A DNA stretch of 64,000 nucleotides from Teratosphaeria epicoccoides (GCA_021401465.1 JADDMT010000010.1:248001-312000), one strand, 5' to 3'; positions 32,901-43,913 are shown, counted from the first letter of the stretch. A program made the numbers and translations. Notes: a model not told the origin generated them from the letters alone.

Positions 32901-35900
32901 AATCGACTGACCTGGAGATGTTCGAGCAAGTGCTCACAGAGATGGCTGGCATTCGTCCAGATACTGAGTACAATGACCAGCAGATCCTCGCTATGTCTGG
33001 CGGTGAGATACTGCAAGCTCAAGTGATTCAGTCGCTAGGCGATGCTAGACACACGCGCAAGAGCTCAGCAAAGCGTCTCATTAAGGCTCTGTCTGAGCCC
33101 GGCCTCATTGGCCAGCTCTTGATATCTATTGCGCAAGAGAACCAAGCGTATGCCCATCACCGCTCTTCTGCCAACATGCCGCTCAAGGTGCTTGAGAACA
33201 ATTTGGACAAGATCCACCGCGTCTTCTGGCAATATTTGGAGGTATTGAAGGCCAACTTGCGACTGGAGGAGTTTGAGGCAGCTGTACCAGACGTCACTAG
33301 CCTGATTGGAGATTTCGCGCTGCGACCTCCCGTCGCGTTCACGGTCTGCCGGGCTATCATATCCGATCGTGTCAATCAATTCGACGAAGCGAAGAAGCAG
33401 GAAGACCAAGAGCGTAAGAAGAAGAGACTCAGCAACAATACGAAGGAGGTTGAGATGCAGGATGCAGAAACCAAAACTCAGTCCAAAGACGAGCAAGCTG
33501 TGGATGATTCTGAAGACCTCAAAGGTGCTGTGCCTAATGGGGAGAGTCAAAACACACCAGCGCCTGCAGTCCTGTCGCAAGAGGTGTCGCACTGGCACCC
33601 CGTCCTGCAACCTATCATTGACCACTTGCCGGAAGTTACAGACAATCTTGAGGACCGAATTAGCATCCCATTTTACGTCACGTTCTGGACGCTGGGCCAC
33701 ACCGATGTCTTGGTACACACAGACAGCTACATCGCGGAGAAGGAACGCCTCGACAAGCAGATCAGCGCAATTATCAGAGACCGCTCTAATATGTCGGCAG
33801 CTCAGGTGCAAGAACGTGAGCGTAAGCGCAAGGCGCTTGCAGAAACCATGCGCAAATTGCAAGATGAGGTCAAGGCTCGTGTGGTGCATTTCACTGGTGT
33901 GACGAATCGTCTGAAACGCGAGAAGTCATACTGGTTCGACCGGTCTCGAGATCGTGAGCACCTCGATGCACGACATGAGGCGCTGCTACAGGAATGCTTC
34001 CTTCCCCGTGCCGTGATGAGTCCCACGGATGCGCACTACAGCTTTCTGATGCTCAAGATTCTTCACGAGCGCGGTACGCCTGGCTTCAGCACGCTCCATC
34101 TCATGAACGCCTTCTTTAAGAAGCAAGCACTTACGGCTCTCATATTCCAATTCACCGAGGACGAAGCGCAAAATTTTGGACGTTTCTTGAGTGAGGTGCT
34201 CAAGCTTCTGGGAACCTGGCACGCAAAGAAGGAGAACTACCAAAAAGACGTCGTGGGCGAATTCCGCAAGGACAACAAATTGCCTGGATTTACGATCAAG
34301 GCTACAGACTACGACGACCCGTCTACCTGGAGCTTTCTCGACTATGAGAGTTTTCGTCGTATGCTGTACAACTGGCACGGAGCGGTCTACAATGCCCTCA
34401 TTGCATGCTTTGATACTGGAGAGTACAGCCATACCCGCAACGGCATTAAGGTCTTGAATGCTATTGTGCAGAACTTCCCACAGCTCAACTTCCATGGCAA
34501 AAATATGGTCAGTGCTATCCAGAAAATCGTGGATCGCGAGAAGTCTGGCAAGCGCGATCTCGAGACCATGGCAAGGTCGGTTTTGGCACCTCTGATGCAA
34601 CGCGAGAAGTCCTGGGTGCTGCCTCAAGCATTCAGGCTCAACGACGTCACGAAGGAAGGCAAGCCTGGCAGTCGGCAACCTAGCGCCAAGCCCGAGACGC
34701 CTCAGCCTGCGAACGAAACACCGAAACTCAATGCTGCTGCGCCAGAGTTCAAGCCTACAGTCGCGCCGAGCGGTACGAGGAAGGAGAGCGCTGTCGAGGA
34801 TGGAGAAGTGCAAGAAGAGAAGAGGGCGGCAAAGGCTGCAGAGGTTGCGGATACCGAGATGAAAGACGCGTCCACCGCCAAAGAGGAACTGAAGCCTGAT
34901 CACCCTGAGAGGCTGGCTGCCGCTGAACCTCAACAAGCTCCGACCGCGCCGGCCAAAGAGCAGAAGACACTGGACTCGCGTGTGGAGCCGGCATCAACTG
35001 CGCAAGTGTCAGCTGCTTCAATAGCCTCTCAGGTACCTACCAATGGTGATTCTGGCCATGAATCGAGCAGAGCGCTACCTCAGTCCATGCCATCACGAAG
35101 GCCACGTGAGCTGTCTATGCGCCTTGAGCGGCCACTATCTCGTGCTCCGTCCTACACAGACAAGCCCTTGCCACCGCCACCAGCTGCTGTGCCACGCCCG
35201 GAAGGTCGATATGGTTCTCGCGAGAGTTCGAGACGTGGAGAAAACTTTGGTAGACTCGATAGGCCTGGTGATGTACGGCCGTCGTCCTCTCGTGATCATT
35301 CGCCTGGACTCCGTGGCCCTCGCCCGAGATCGCCAGCCCGTGCTGCACTAGGGCCGTCAAAAGATGAGCGTTCGAGGCCCCTTGACGACCCGTATCCTCT
35401 AACAAGGCGGGATGCACCGATGGGCAACACTCGGCCCACAGACAGCCGCGATAGGGTCAATGGCTCAATGGGACCTCCACCTGCTCAGCCCCACCCTGAT
35501 AGAGCCGCCTATCTGCCGTCCGCAGCTCCGCAGCTGTCATCCCAGACGGGCACGAGGCCATCGGCTAGCAGTAGCTCCGCCGCGCAAACTCAAGCCTCAG
35601 CAAATTTTGGAATCAATCCTGAACGTCAGCGCCTGATCGATGCACAGAACGGTCCTGCCTCAACATCCTCACCCGACCGAGACCGGAGGAGAGAGCGAGA
35701 TGCCAGGGATGATCGCAACCCACCGCCATTTTCGCGCAACGATGTCAGGCATGGAAGAGGGCCGCACGAGCCCCAGCGCGACGGCCCGAGGCGTGAGCAA
35801 CCAATGGAGCTCGCGCCGTCCGGACCGAGGAATGGGAGACTCAACCGCGATCAGCCTGCAGAGTCCTCGTATGGGCGACTTGATGCTCCGCAAGACATGT

Positions 35901-37168
35901 CAGCTGGACCGGGCGCCAGGCCACCTAACAGGCCAAGCGGAGGAAGAGGTGGCCGCATCTTTACTGCTCCTCAGCCCACACTACACACTCGCCATGAGCC
36001 TCAAGTCACCTCGAGGTTTCCGGAACCGCCTGCCTCTTTGAGGCAACCGCACGGTCATGATAGGCAAGACTCTGGCATCCACAATGACCGCCAAGGGCTA
36101 GGCTCGGCACCACAGACGCCTGTCGCTGAGTCGCCGTCGGGCGTTCATCCGAGTCGTCTGCAGAATGTCGTACATCAGCAGTCGCCACCTGTGCAAACTT
36201 CGTACCAGAATATCAATGGCATGCGTGGCGCCAATTCTCCATCGTCTGGAGCGCCACCATCGGGCCCCAGAAGTGCTGGTTACCGTGCTCCGGCAGGTGC
36301 TCCTACGGGTCCATCGCCTGTCGCCGTAGCTCCCCCCTCTGGCCCAGCTGCCGTTTCTGCTGACAGGCAGAGAGGTCCAAGACAACGGGGACAGATGTCG
36401 CAAATCAACGCTCAGCTGCAGCAGGCCAACAGTCCTTCTGCAGCGCCACGTGGTCCGGGCGATCTGAGCTTTAGAGGTGCTTCCAGTCGTCAGAACAGTT
36501 TTTTGGCTTCTCCCGATGGCAGCGGGCCTTCAGTACCGACCGTGGCTTCACCCATGGATCCACCAATGCCGCGGCGTGGCGGTGGCGGTGAAGGTTCAGG
36601 CAGTAGACCACCTTCGAGAGCAGAAGTAAGGAACGATTTATTTGGCGCTCGCGATGGCGGAGATGCGCGTGATGATAGCAGACATAGACGTCGTGAAGGA
36701 GAAAGAGGAGGTGATAGACATCAAGGCGGTCGTCATGCTAGCCGCGAAGGTCGCCGTGATGATGAGCAGATGCCACCTCGTCTTCCGCAGCCTGGGACGG
36801 ATGACGGAAGGGATAAGCGTGGTCCCCCCCGTGATGACAGGAGAAGCAGAGACGATCGTGACCGACGCGAGCCGTTGAGAGATGTTAGAACTGAGCGTGG
36901 GCCTAGAGACGATGGACGCCGCCCGCAAGAAGGTCCTGGCTCCTTCCAAGGCCCGCCAGCGGACTGGATCCGCGGCGACTCGCGGGTGCCGCGGGACAAC
37001 AGGGACAGTGGTAGGCCTGACGACTTTGGTAGGAGTGGAGGAGGTAGACGTGAAGAGGACAGGCGGGATAATGGTGGCAGAGGGCCGCCGATTGACAGAA
37101 AGCGAAGACACGAGGGTGGTCCGCCATTTGGAGATGATGCAAAGAGGAGGAGAAGTGCTAGAGGCTGA
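29951..37168 (+). CDS. tho2: THO complex subunit 2 (Tho2/THOC2)
   Basis: Largest scaffold of THO/TREX, which couples transcription to mRNP packaging and nuclear export and limits R-loops. It is a single exon of 2405 residues from the ATG at 29951; the frame is open upstream to 29873 but through the CCT repeat, so the later ATG is preferred. Residues 1-130 are low complexity. Helical THOC2 N-terminal and middle regions follow, with LLILKALLILGALPEALFIL near 620 and NMIPALVECTKYFPRLAYDI near 900. The conserved Tho2 C-terminal domain is about 1240-1545 (RAVMSPTDAHYSFLMLKILH). The remaining ~850 residues are disordered, rich in Pro/Ser then Arg/Asp/Gly, like an RNA-binding tail, ending KRRRSARG. 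Absence of introns over 7.2 kb is unusual beside its neighbours. Confidence 0.94.
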   Translation: MAPSSAKRKRTSDRQHSQDDGQSRPSPHQPERLTMAQRIASDGVGRDGRGGRRQSRQNGGADNPNAVSVAARNAASPAPPATPAAPQQQKPKLQPPAHSPQANGNAGAEISRSGTPAATGPTPAESPTIMAFEFLTDEAIDSWGRSGKQAVLVAASDADEETISIIFQELVRSSLDKRIDPSEAGEIVRRVIHSKQHQQDVDMDAQALFLDVVALLTEAESSKVEYLTMLSATDIDPQDMRVVLEDKPLQNATLVQASFRAQRIRKITTLLYRQANYNLLREESEGYAKLLTEYFNIVDAFQGNQAIDSGVVDDAFQRIKALIGAFDLDVGRALDVTMDIGANTLVRAYVFIIKFYRASSWWPDNRLAEGIKFEEPTVSSFPAWALPGSTQSAYTEDQRQALHSRKQLRDERFWDLVRAQGISAFFEFGARKILNFDDIEALLSTEVQPIIEIKKGQEQEVNPEKRIRTNEARRYMRETRMLPPPGNADAAQLLGFKLRYYASTARSASETLPDNLIHFTALLIKIGFISLRDLYPHLYPSDEAMPEQRKRLEKEKAERDAKDRPGGGPNALAMAGALTDDILKDTGARPRNEKGTSGGATPKVSETKDENVTDELPAPANQKLLILKALLILGALPEALFILGRFPWLIDVDSDLPKYLHRIVKRMLSKITEDLPPMHDRLSFEQPRDIVKDTTAGSNGRLLQITGPSRRSPMKWLNVEGVSPEGIEGRYYYQDWDDCVPVCQTIEDVVLLCNTLLGYLGPKVGQDHVVYGTLLRVARSSLAENDSDTNRVRWLDLTKRLLAPASSFTRHNPALTDELYQLLMLWPITTRYNIYAEWFTGRTSRRPDVKSAFDYNRAEVKEVMRRVSNDNVKTQSRALGKVSYSAPGVLIIYMINQMESYTNMIPALVECTKYFPRLAYDILTWCLINSVSGGGRDRMQADGMLTSSWLQALSQFVASLFYRYSDVNPSPILQYLAAELRKGESTDLEMFEQVLTEMAGIRPDTEYNDQQILAMSGGEILQAQVIQSLGDARHTRKSSAKRLIKALSEPGLIGQLLISIAQENQAYAHHRSSANMPLKVLENNLDKIHRVFWQYLEVLKANLRLEEFEAAVPDVTSLIGDFALRPPVAFTVCRAIISDRVNQFDEAKKQEDQERKKKRLSNNTKEVEMQDAETKTQSKDEQAVDDSEDLKGAVPNGESQNTPAPAVLSQEVSHWHPVLQPIIDHLPEVTDNLEDRISIPFYVTFWTLGHTDVLVHTDSYIAEKERLDKQISAIIRDRSNMSAAQVQERERKRKALAETMRKLQDEVKARVVHFTGVTNRLKREKSYWFDRSRDREHLDARHEALLQECFLPRAVMSPTDAHYSFLMLKILHERGTPGFSTLHLMNAFFKKQALTALIFQFTEDEAQNFGRFLSEVLKLLGTWHAKKENYQKDVVGEFRKDNKLPGFTIKATDYDDPSTWSFLDYESFRRMLYNWHGAVYNALIACFDTGEYSHTRNGIKVLNAIVQNFPQLNFHGKNMVSAIQKIVDREKSGKRDLETMARSVLAPLMQREKSWVLPQAFRLNDVTKEGKPGSRQPSAKPETPQPANETPKLNAAAPEFKPTVAPSGTRKESAVEDGEVQEEKRAAKAAEVADTEMKDASTAKEELKPDHPERLAAAEPQQAPTAPAKEQKTLDSRVEPASTAQVSAASIASQVPTNGDSGHESSRALPQSMPSRRPRELSMRLERPLSRAPSYTDKPLPPPPAAVPRPEGRYGSRESSRRGENFGRLDRPGDVRPSSSRDHSPGLRGPRPRSPARAALGPSKDERSRPLDDPYPLTRRDAPMGNTRPTDSRDRVNGSMGPPPAQPHPDRAAYLPSAAPQLSSQTGTRPSASSSSAAQTQASANFGINPERQRLIDAQNGPASTSSPDRDRRRERDARDDRNPPPFSRNDVRHGRGPHEPQRDGPRREQPMELAPSGPRNGRLNRDQPAESSYGRLDAPQDMSAGPGARPPNRPSGGRGGRIFTAPQPTLHTRHEPQVTSRFPEPPASLRQPHGHDRQDSGIHNDRQGLGSAPQTPVAESPSGVHPSRLQNVVHQQSPPVQTSYQNINGMRGANSPSSGAPPSGPRSAGYRAPAGAPTGPSPVAVAPPSGPAAVSADRQRGPRQRGQMSQINAQLQQANSPSAAPRGPGDLSFRGASSRQNSFLASPDGSGPSVPTVASPMDPPMPRRGGGGEGSGSRPPSRAEVRNDLFGARDGGDARDDSRHRRREGERGGDRHQGGRHASREGRRDDEQMPPRLPQPGTDDGRDKRGPPRDDRRSRDDRDRREPLRDVRTERGPRDDGRRPQEGPGSFQGPPADWIRGDSRVPRDNRDSGRPDDFGRSGGGRREEDRRDNGGRGPPIDRKRRHEGGPPFGDDAKRRRSARG

Positions 37169-37552
37169 TTTCTGGCCAAGTTTTAACAATATTTGAGCGT
37201 TTCTTGCGAGCATGGCGGCGGCTTCTGGGGGCATGCAGTGGTGAAGGTCAGCATGGCAGAGGGACCTCATTAGACATTCAAGACTTGTACTGATGGATTC
37301 TCGTGATGAAAATTGCAAGTCCGATGAGGCTCTGTTTGGTAAAACGATAGCAAAAAGTGTTATTTGCTCTTCCTAACATGCGTGGACTGTCAGAACAGGT
37401 TCGCGCCTTCCCAGTGCGCAGTTTTGGGTCTTGGCGGGAGAAACAGGTGATGAGTGGAATGTCTTCGGCCGGGAAATATCCCGCTGTAGGTGTAATTGTG
37501 TTCACTGTCGCCTGCTGTTGATATTTGTATGCCACCATTATCAAACTCTCAT
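37169..37552. other. convergent 3' intergenic
   Basis: This lies between the tho2 stop and the MFS transporter stop. No gene is seen. Confidence 0.5.
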
Positions 37553-39208
37553 TCATCGGTGCTTCTGCCCTCTAAGCTGCAAGAAGATCGTCGGAAGAAA
37601 AGCGCAGCCCATCATCAGGGCGACAGCAACACCTGCGCTGACGTAAAGACCTTTCTCGAACATTGCTGGGAACCTTTTTGATGAAATCAGCGGCTGTTTT
37701 GGCCCGGAGTGGAACTGAGACATACCAGAATGGACCGATGAAACCCCACGTCTGCCTCACGAAGGTGACGAAGACGCCCACCGATGCAGCTTCCTGGCGA
37801 TAGCAGTCGACTGCGTAGGTTACCATGACCTAGATGCAAGTCAGCCCCTATTCCAACAGCCGAGGAGATCTTCAGCGGCCTGCCTTACCGTCGTCACAAT
37901 CTGGTTGCCAGCAGCTGCAATCGCTGACCCAATCACTGGCGTAATGTTCCAATGAAGATCCGGCGCCTTCTGCAATTGTACCAAGAACACGACGATGCCC
38001 ACAATAGCGATGATCTCGCCAAGATATGCCAACCACAACCTGAACTCATTATTCGGAGACATGCCCGTCTTATTCTTCCGCCATAGCATCCATCGATCCG
38101 AAGAGAAGCCGCCAATCTGCTCGCCAATGATTGAACCAATGACAGGACCAAGGAATTGCAGTCCGAGCTGTTGGGCATTGAAGTCGAATTTCTCGCCGAA
38201 GAGCTGAGGGATTTCCACCGTGATGAGGATACTGCTGAAGAGGAAGATCATTGCGTAGCTGATGGCTGGGATGAAGACGCAAGTATATTTGGCGAAGGTG
38301 AGTGGTTGCACGAAGTCGAACCATGTCAGAGGCGTTGGATCGATGCGCTTGAATGCGAGGAATTCTTGCTTGAAGCTTGAGCCCGCGTGTTTGACGCCTT
38401 GTCGGAGGTACCGCGTCTCGGGTCCTAGAAGCGTATAGAGGATGAGTTGAACGCCATTGGTGATGGCCAGGATGTAGTAGATCCATCTGTAGCCGATACG
38501 AAGAGTCACGAAGCCGAAGATTAATGGTGCAATCGGAACGCCGATGGTGACCATAAGCGTCCAGACGCCCATGTACCTGGCTCTCTCTTTCTTGAAGAAC
38601 GTCTCAGCGACGACGGCGGATCCGATGGCGGCTGCTGGGCTGATGAAGAAGGCCACGATCGCTCGGCAGAGACCCATTGTCGCATATGAGGGACTGTTGG
38701 CGCAGCCGATGTTGCCAACTAGCGAGCAGATCAGGGAGATAATAAAGATCGGTCGTCGACCATAGCGGTTGCTGAGTGGCCTCCAGAACAAGGGAGCTGC
38801 TCCCAAAATGGCGATCTGCAGAGAAGTGAGGTAGGATGTTCTTGTCAGAGAGACGTGGAGATCTGCAGCAATGACCTCGAATGCAGATTGAATAGAGGAG
38901 GCCGTAAAGGTGGCCATCATGGCGTGGAATGCCACAAGGACCAAGTTGAGCACTTTCTGCTCATCGTCAGTCCTCTGTGCTCAAAATCGATTCTGTAGAC
39001 GTACCCTGGCCTGTGGCCAGTTGTACGGATCAGCGTCCGAGATGTCAGGGACAGGATCGAGCTCGAGCGTGCCATGGCGTTGAAGCAGGTAATCGCGATG
39101 TTCTTGCGTCAAGGCATCGATCTCCGGGTTGTCGATATGCGTAAGCACTGGTCCCAGCTGCTCGACATATCGCTCATGGCGCTTCTCCTGTGCAATGGTC
39201 TCCTCCAT
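37553..39208 (-). CDS. MFS transporter, DHA1 (drug/polyamine) type
   Basis: Plasma-membrane proton antiporter of the major facilitator superfamily, 498 residues from four exons: 39208-39005, 38956-37889, 37829-37726 and 37673-37553. A cytosolic N-terminus (~80 residues) contains LELDPVPDISDADPYNWPQARK, the D-P-x-N-W-P signature typical of fungal DHA1 carriers. Twelve hydrophobic segments follow. The loop 2-3 motif is RPLSNRYGRRPIF, and motif C is near APLIFGFVTLRIGYRWIYY. The last exons restore GNQIVTTVMVTYAVDCYRQEA and WGFIGPFWFPAMFE, which mark TM11 and TM12 of this family. Substrate unknown. An apparent stop in the second exon's frame lies inside the intron at 37888-37830. Confidence 0.92.
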
Positions 39209-40455
39209 GACCACGAGATATTCTGCTGTGGAAGCCGACTGACAGAGAGAGGAACGTGAAGCGTGTGAAGAGATTGTATGGGGAAACAAGGATCCGATGC
39301 ACTGGACGACAAAGAACAAATGCTGCCGTATGACACTGCCATTAAGGCGAAATGAATGCGCAGATAATTATATGGGGAAGATGGCTTATCCGCTTCCCAG
39401 GCGTAAGTACCATAATGAACGCCTCCAAAGCTTATTGTCCTCGTGCTAAACGCCTTTGATGGCGCGCGCACGCGAGTCCCATGGGGCCCCGCGCATGGTC
39501 CTGCACGGCAGTCCCACATCGCAGAGGTGCTGCATATGGATACTGCTTGGATTTGTTACGTTTGATTGGGCCGTCGGGAGAAGAGCCAGCCTGGGCTTTA
39601 TCCGCACGAGGATGGCAACCATTCCCGAAGGCCCAGCCGCATTGATTCTGCGACCTGTTCTCCGCAACATCTCTCCAGACTCCACGCTCTACTCCAGGGA
39701 CGGTTGAAAGGTCAATCTGGGCCGGATCTAAGGTAATACGTTGCATGTTTCATCTTCTCGTGGCGACGATCTCCACAACTGAGAGCAGACTTGATCCTTT
39801 AGGGCAACGATGATCTTTCAAGTCATTGCGGCGTAGGTAGAGCGGCGTCGTCCGGATCCTCTTTCATGCAGGGCTGGAACTTGTCATCTTTCCACAGCCT
39901 ATACAGCATTACAGAGGTAGTACTCCGTATACGGCGAACACAGGAGAAAGAAGCGTTCTGTGAGCTGCGCATCGTGCTGGTGAATGCATCGGAGCCCTCG
40001 AGTTCGAGCCGTCACTTGGTCTCATTCCCTAATTTTCTGCTTTCTTTGTTCGGGCCAGCAAGCATAAGCCCTCGATCGCTTCCAGAGCCTCTCAGCCAGG
40101 CACCAGAGACCTGTATCATTGAAACCGCGCGCCAGTGAGGCGTTCGACCATAGCGGCACAGCCGTGCAGGCAGACTTTTGCGACATTGCGGGATCGTCGT
40201 CCGAATACTCTTGGATGCTTTTCGCTATTTGATCACTATGCTACAGTTTCATGAAGATGGCTCATCCATACACGGCTGCCGTCCAGCCAAACGCCGAATG
40301 CTTGCGCCTTTCCTGCTCGCCATGCAGTTGTATCGGCTGAGTGGAGTATGTCGTGTCCTGCTATGTAAGACAGCCCATCGAAAATTTAGCGTGTTATACA
40401 GGGTGGGTGTGGGTATCACATTTCGCTGCAGTCGGTTCGGAATGGGCTCGGCTGT
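39209..40455. other. intergenic, about 1.2 kb, nothing recognised
   Basis: This is the upstream region of the MFS gene and 3' flank of hsp60. Short ORFs are present but none has domain-like content. Confidence 0.5.
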
Positions 40456-42324
40456 CTAAAACATGCCGCCGCCTGCAAGAGATCAGTACTTCGGCGGAGC
40501 GAGGTTATGGATGAATGTGACTTACCCATGCCGCCCATACCTCCCATACCTCCCATGCCGCCCGGTGGAGCCGCCGGTGCTGGCTCAGGCGCCTCCACGA
40601 TAGCGACTTCAGTCGTACCCAAAAGAGACGCAACACCAGAGGCGTCCATCAGACCCGTCCGCACAACCTTGAACGGGTCGAGGATACCGGAAGCAATCAT
40701 GTCGACGTACTCGCCCTTCGCGCTATCGAAGCCCTTGTTGAAGTCATTGCCAAACTCGTCCATGAGCTTGCCAACAACGACGGAGCCCTCGGTACCAGCG
40801 TTCTCCACAATCGTTCTTGCGGGCCTAGTTATGGCAGACTTGACGATTGAGACACCAAGCTGTTGATCAAAGTTGGCGGGCTTGAGGTCCTTGAGCGCAT
40901 TGGCTGCGGCCTTCAGGAGAGCGGTGCCGCCACCCGGCAGTATGCCCTCATCGACGGCTGCACGGGTAGCGTTGAGCGCATCGACCATACGGTCCTTCTT
41001 CTCTCCGACCTCGACCTCAGAGGCACCGCCGACCTTGATCACAGCAACACCACCAGATAGCTTCGCCAACCGTTCTTGCAGCTTCTCTTTCTCGTATTCG
41101 CTGGTAGTTGGATCGGCCATCACGCCGCGGATCTGCTCGCAGCGCTGAGCAACAGCATCTTTACTGCCCTCACCGTTCAGGATGACGGTGTCCTCCTTGG
41201 TAATGGTAATGCTGCCAGTAGATCCCAACATGTCCGGCGTAGCCTTCTCCAGCTTGATGTCCAACTCATCGGTGAAGACAGTGCCATTGGTGAGGACTGC
41301 CAAGTCACCGAGGATGCTCTTCCTGTTGTCACCAAAGCCAGGAGCCTTGACAGCAGCGACTTGCAGTTGGCCACGGAGCTTGTTGAGAATGCATACAGCA
41401 AGAGCCTCGCCATCGATGTCCTCAGCAATGATGACAAGCGGGCGGCGGAGTTGCTGGGAGGCCTCGAGAGCCGGCACAATGTCCTGAACAGCAGAGATCT
41501 TCTTCTCAGACAGTAGGAGCAGCGGCTTCTCAAACTCAACCTTTTGAGACTTGGTGTCGGTGATGAAGTAAGGCGAAATGAAACCGCGGTCAAACTTCAT
41601 GCCCTCAGTGACCTCAAGCTCGTCCTCGATCGTCTTGCCCTCCTTGACAGTAATGACACCCTCCTTGCCAACCTTTTCCATGGCCTGCGACAACAGCTTA
41701 CCGATGTGTGTGTCGCCGTTAGCAGAGATAGTAGCGACTTGACCAATTTCGTCTGATGTGGTGATATCCCTTTTATGCTTCTGCAAGTACTGCACGACCG
41801 CTTCCACAGCAGCCTGAGTGCCTCTCCTCAGGTCCATCGGATTGCATCCGGCCGCGACATTCTTGACGGTCTCGGAGAAGATGGCGCGAGCGAGAACAGT
41901 GGCGGTGGTGGTACCGTCACCAGCAACCTCGTTCGTTTTGCTGGCGACGTCCTGCAGGAGGCGGGCGCCGAGGTTCTCGAACTTATCCTGGAGTGCAACT
42001 GCCTTGGCGACAGTGACACCATCTAGCAAGCGTTGTCCATCAGTATGCAATTCAATCTTGATCCAGGCTATACATCCAGTACACACCTTTCGTAATCTTG
42101 GGCGAACCATAGCTTGACTCGATCAAGACATTCCTGCCCTTGGGACCTAACGTCGTCGCCACGGCCTTTGCAAGTGTGTCCACACCCTGCAGAAGTGCTG
42201 CTCTGCCTTCGACACCAAACTTCAGCTCCTTATGGGCAAATCTTTGCTGCACCAGTGATCTGCTGTTTATTCTGCTTGTCTGGCGAGTCAACGCTCGGGT
42301 CGCACTAGAGAGTGCCCGCTGCAT
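40456..42324 (-). CDS. hsp60: mitochondrial chaperonin Hsp60
   Basis: ATP-driven GroEL-type chaperonin that folds imported proteins in the mitochondrial matrix. Three exons, 42324-42087, 42022-40526 and 40472-40456 (17 bp), give 583 residues. Residues 1-35 form an Arg/Ser-rich presequence (MQRALSSATRALTRQTSR). The equatorial ATP site is TLGPKGRNVLIE and AGDGTTTATVLARAI. The apical domain includes EGMKFDRGFISPYFIT, and the C-terminal equatorial part has EGILPGGGTALL. The C-terminus is a (GGM)n tail interrupted by the last intron; the final exon restores GGGMF. A likely heat-shock element lies upstream. Confidence 0.97.
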
Positions 42325-42924
42325 TGTGCCAAAATAATGAGGACGAGTGAGAGTCTGATGGTGAGATAGGAGCTCGATGTCCTAAATTGAGCAAGAGATG
42401 GGAAGTGGAAAATGGATGGGAAATAGAATTGGTTTACGGAGGTAGTGATTCTAGACACTTCCGAGTTCACGATATGGGTCTGTGCTCGGTAGCTGGGCTC
42501 TAAAATTCAAGCTGTGGGACTTTTGGCCACGGACAGAAGTCGTGCCACCAGAGCATTCATTGCCTTGACTCTCATCTCCTCATCCAACATGGCTGCTTTG
42601 TGCAGTCGCTGTTGTATGCATTCAGAGAACGAGCGGCTTCTAAGATCAGCCCTGCGGTTAAGTTACCACGTTGTTTTTGCTGCTGTGAATCAACGATTGG
42701 ACCATTGACCCTGAAGATCTATCCGGACACACCAATGAATCCATCTGACTCAACCCGATTTGAATCAGACCACAGAGATGCTGTAATTGATGATTGAAAT
42801 GGTCATGAAAGCGTGATGAGCGCAAGCAAGTCTTCCGAAGTATCATGGCCGCAATGATCGGCGTCTTGCAGGAAGATAACTCCCTGCTTTGCCGGGGCAG
42901 CTCGGGGCATGTAGGCTTTCCCCC
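42325..42924. other. hsp60 promoter and trs33 3' flank
   Basis: These 600 bp hold the candidate heat-shock element. No coding sequence is recognised. Confidence 0.5.
42449..42461. promoter_or_regulatory. candidate heat-shock element upstream of hsp60
   Basis: TTCTAGACACTTC has three 5-bp units in alternating orientation (TTCnn-GACnn-TTC), one base away from a perfect nTTCnnGAAnnTTCn element. It lies about 125 bp upstream of the hsp60 ATG, a sensible distance for Hsf1 control. Confidence 0.4.
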
Positions 42925-43913
42925 TCACGGCTTCGCGCCTTTTGTCTTGATCTGGAAGGTAGCAGCAGGTATTTCTGCGCTACTGCCTTCGACGGTTGCT
43001 TCGATCCCGAGACCAGCAAGAGCTCCCCGGAGAACGCCACAGGGGAAATACATGTACTGACGTTTTTCAGCTGTGATTGCATAGAGTCTCACAAGCAATG
43101 GACTTACTGTCTGTGCCCTCGCGATGGCCTCATCAGCTGCCTTCGGCCCGGCTCTTCGATCTACACTCATACTACTCATAGGTTGAAACCGATTGTCCGT
43201 CAAGACGAAGATTCCTCTGTGATTCGTCTTGAGGTTATCAATTTGCTTTCTGAAGATTAGCGCCCAAAGATCTTTGCATATAAATTTAATGGCATCTAGT
43301 GGCGTTGCGGGCCTGGGTTTGTTGACTGAGAACCTGTTGTTTCTCAGCAATTGCTGGATTTGCCGACGACCGACAGCAAGCAATGAGCCTCGAGGGTGCT
43401 TACCTACCGCTCAACGAGCCCTTGCCCAACCCTATACCCAAGCCCGTCTAACCGCCAGAATACACCCTCGCGCGTATGCTCGTCCATTGCTGGAAATCCT
43501 AGACTTGTCGTAGTGCCTGCTTCCGTCGCTGCCGTTCCACCTGTTGAGTCCTTTACGGAGCCATCTGTGACTGTGACCGCTGCAGGATTTGTGTCATCAC
43601 TGCCTGTGGACGTATGTGCTGGTCTCTTGGCAGCTGTCCGATTGAACATGCGGCTCTTCCTGTATTTCCCTTGTATGGCCTGTTCCTGTGTATGTAGCTG
43701 CTCTGTGATTCGCTGTGCTAGAGGTACGAGCTCTACGAGCAGAAAGTCGAGAGCTGAAGCTGCAACTTTTGGGTCACGCGGGTCATCTTCCTCTGGTGGT
43801 CGAGGTTGGCGAGACATGATGCACAGTACGGAATCGTGGTGTACGGCGGCATTGGGTTCGTTCTGCCCGGAAAGCGCTGTCGGTGCAAGACGATCACTTG
43901 CTAAGATCGGCAT
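42925..43913 (-). CDS. trs33: TRAPP complex subunit Trs33 (TRAPPC6)
   Basis: Subunit of the TRAPP tethering complexes that activate Rab1/Ypt1-class GTPases in ER-Golgi traffic. Three exons, 43913-43408, 43333-43108 and 43056-42925, give 287 residues. The conserved core begins at DPKVAASALDFLLVELVPLAQRI; GVFWRLDGLGYRVGQGLVER continues over the first intron into the Bet3-type fold. IKFICKDLWALIFRKQIDNLKTNHRGIFVLTDN and YFPCGVLRGALAGLGIEATV with ATFQIKTK are the TRAPPC6 signature. A Ser/Thr-rich insertion of ~70 residues sits between the first helix and the core, common in filamentous fungi. The start may be the internal Met at 43817 (255 residues) rather than 43913; I cannot decide. Confidence 0.92.

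Noticed and set aside
33065..33889. 274-codon minus-strand ORF opposite tho2
   Set aside because: Antisense shadow of the Tho2 middle region.
33986..34936. 316-codon minus-strand ORF opposite tho2
   Set aside because: It lies entirely antisense to a conserved Tho2 domain and has the composition of a codon shadow; no domain features.
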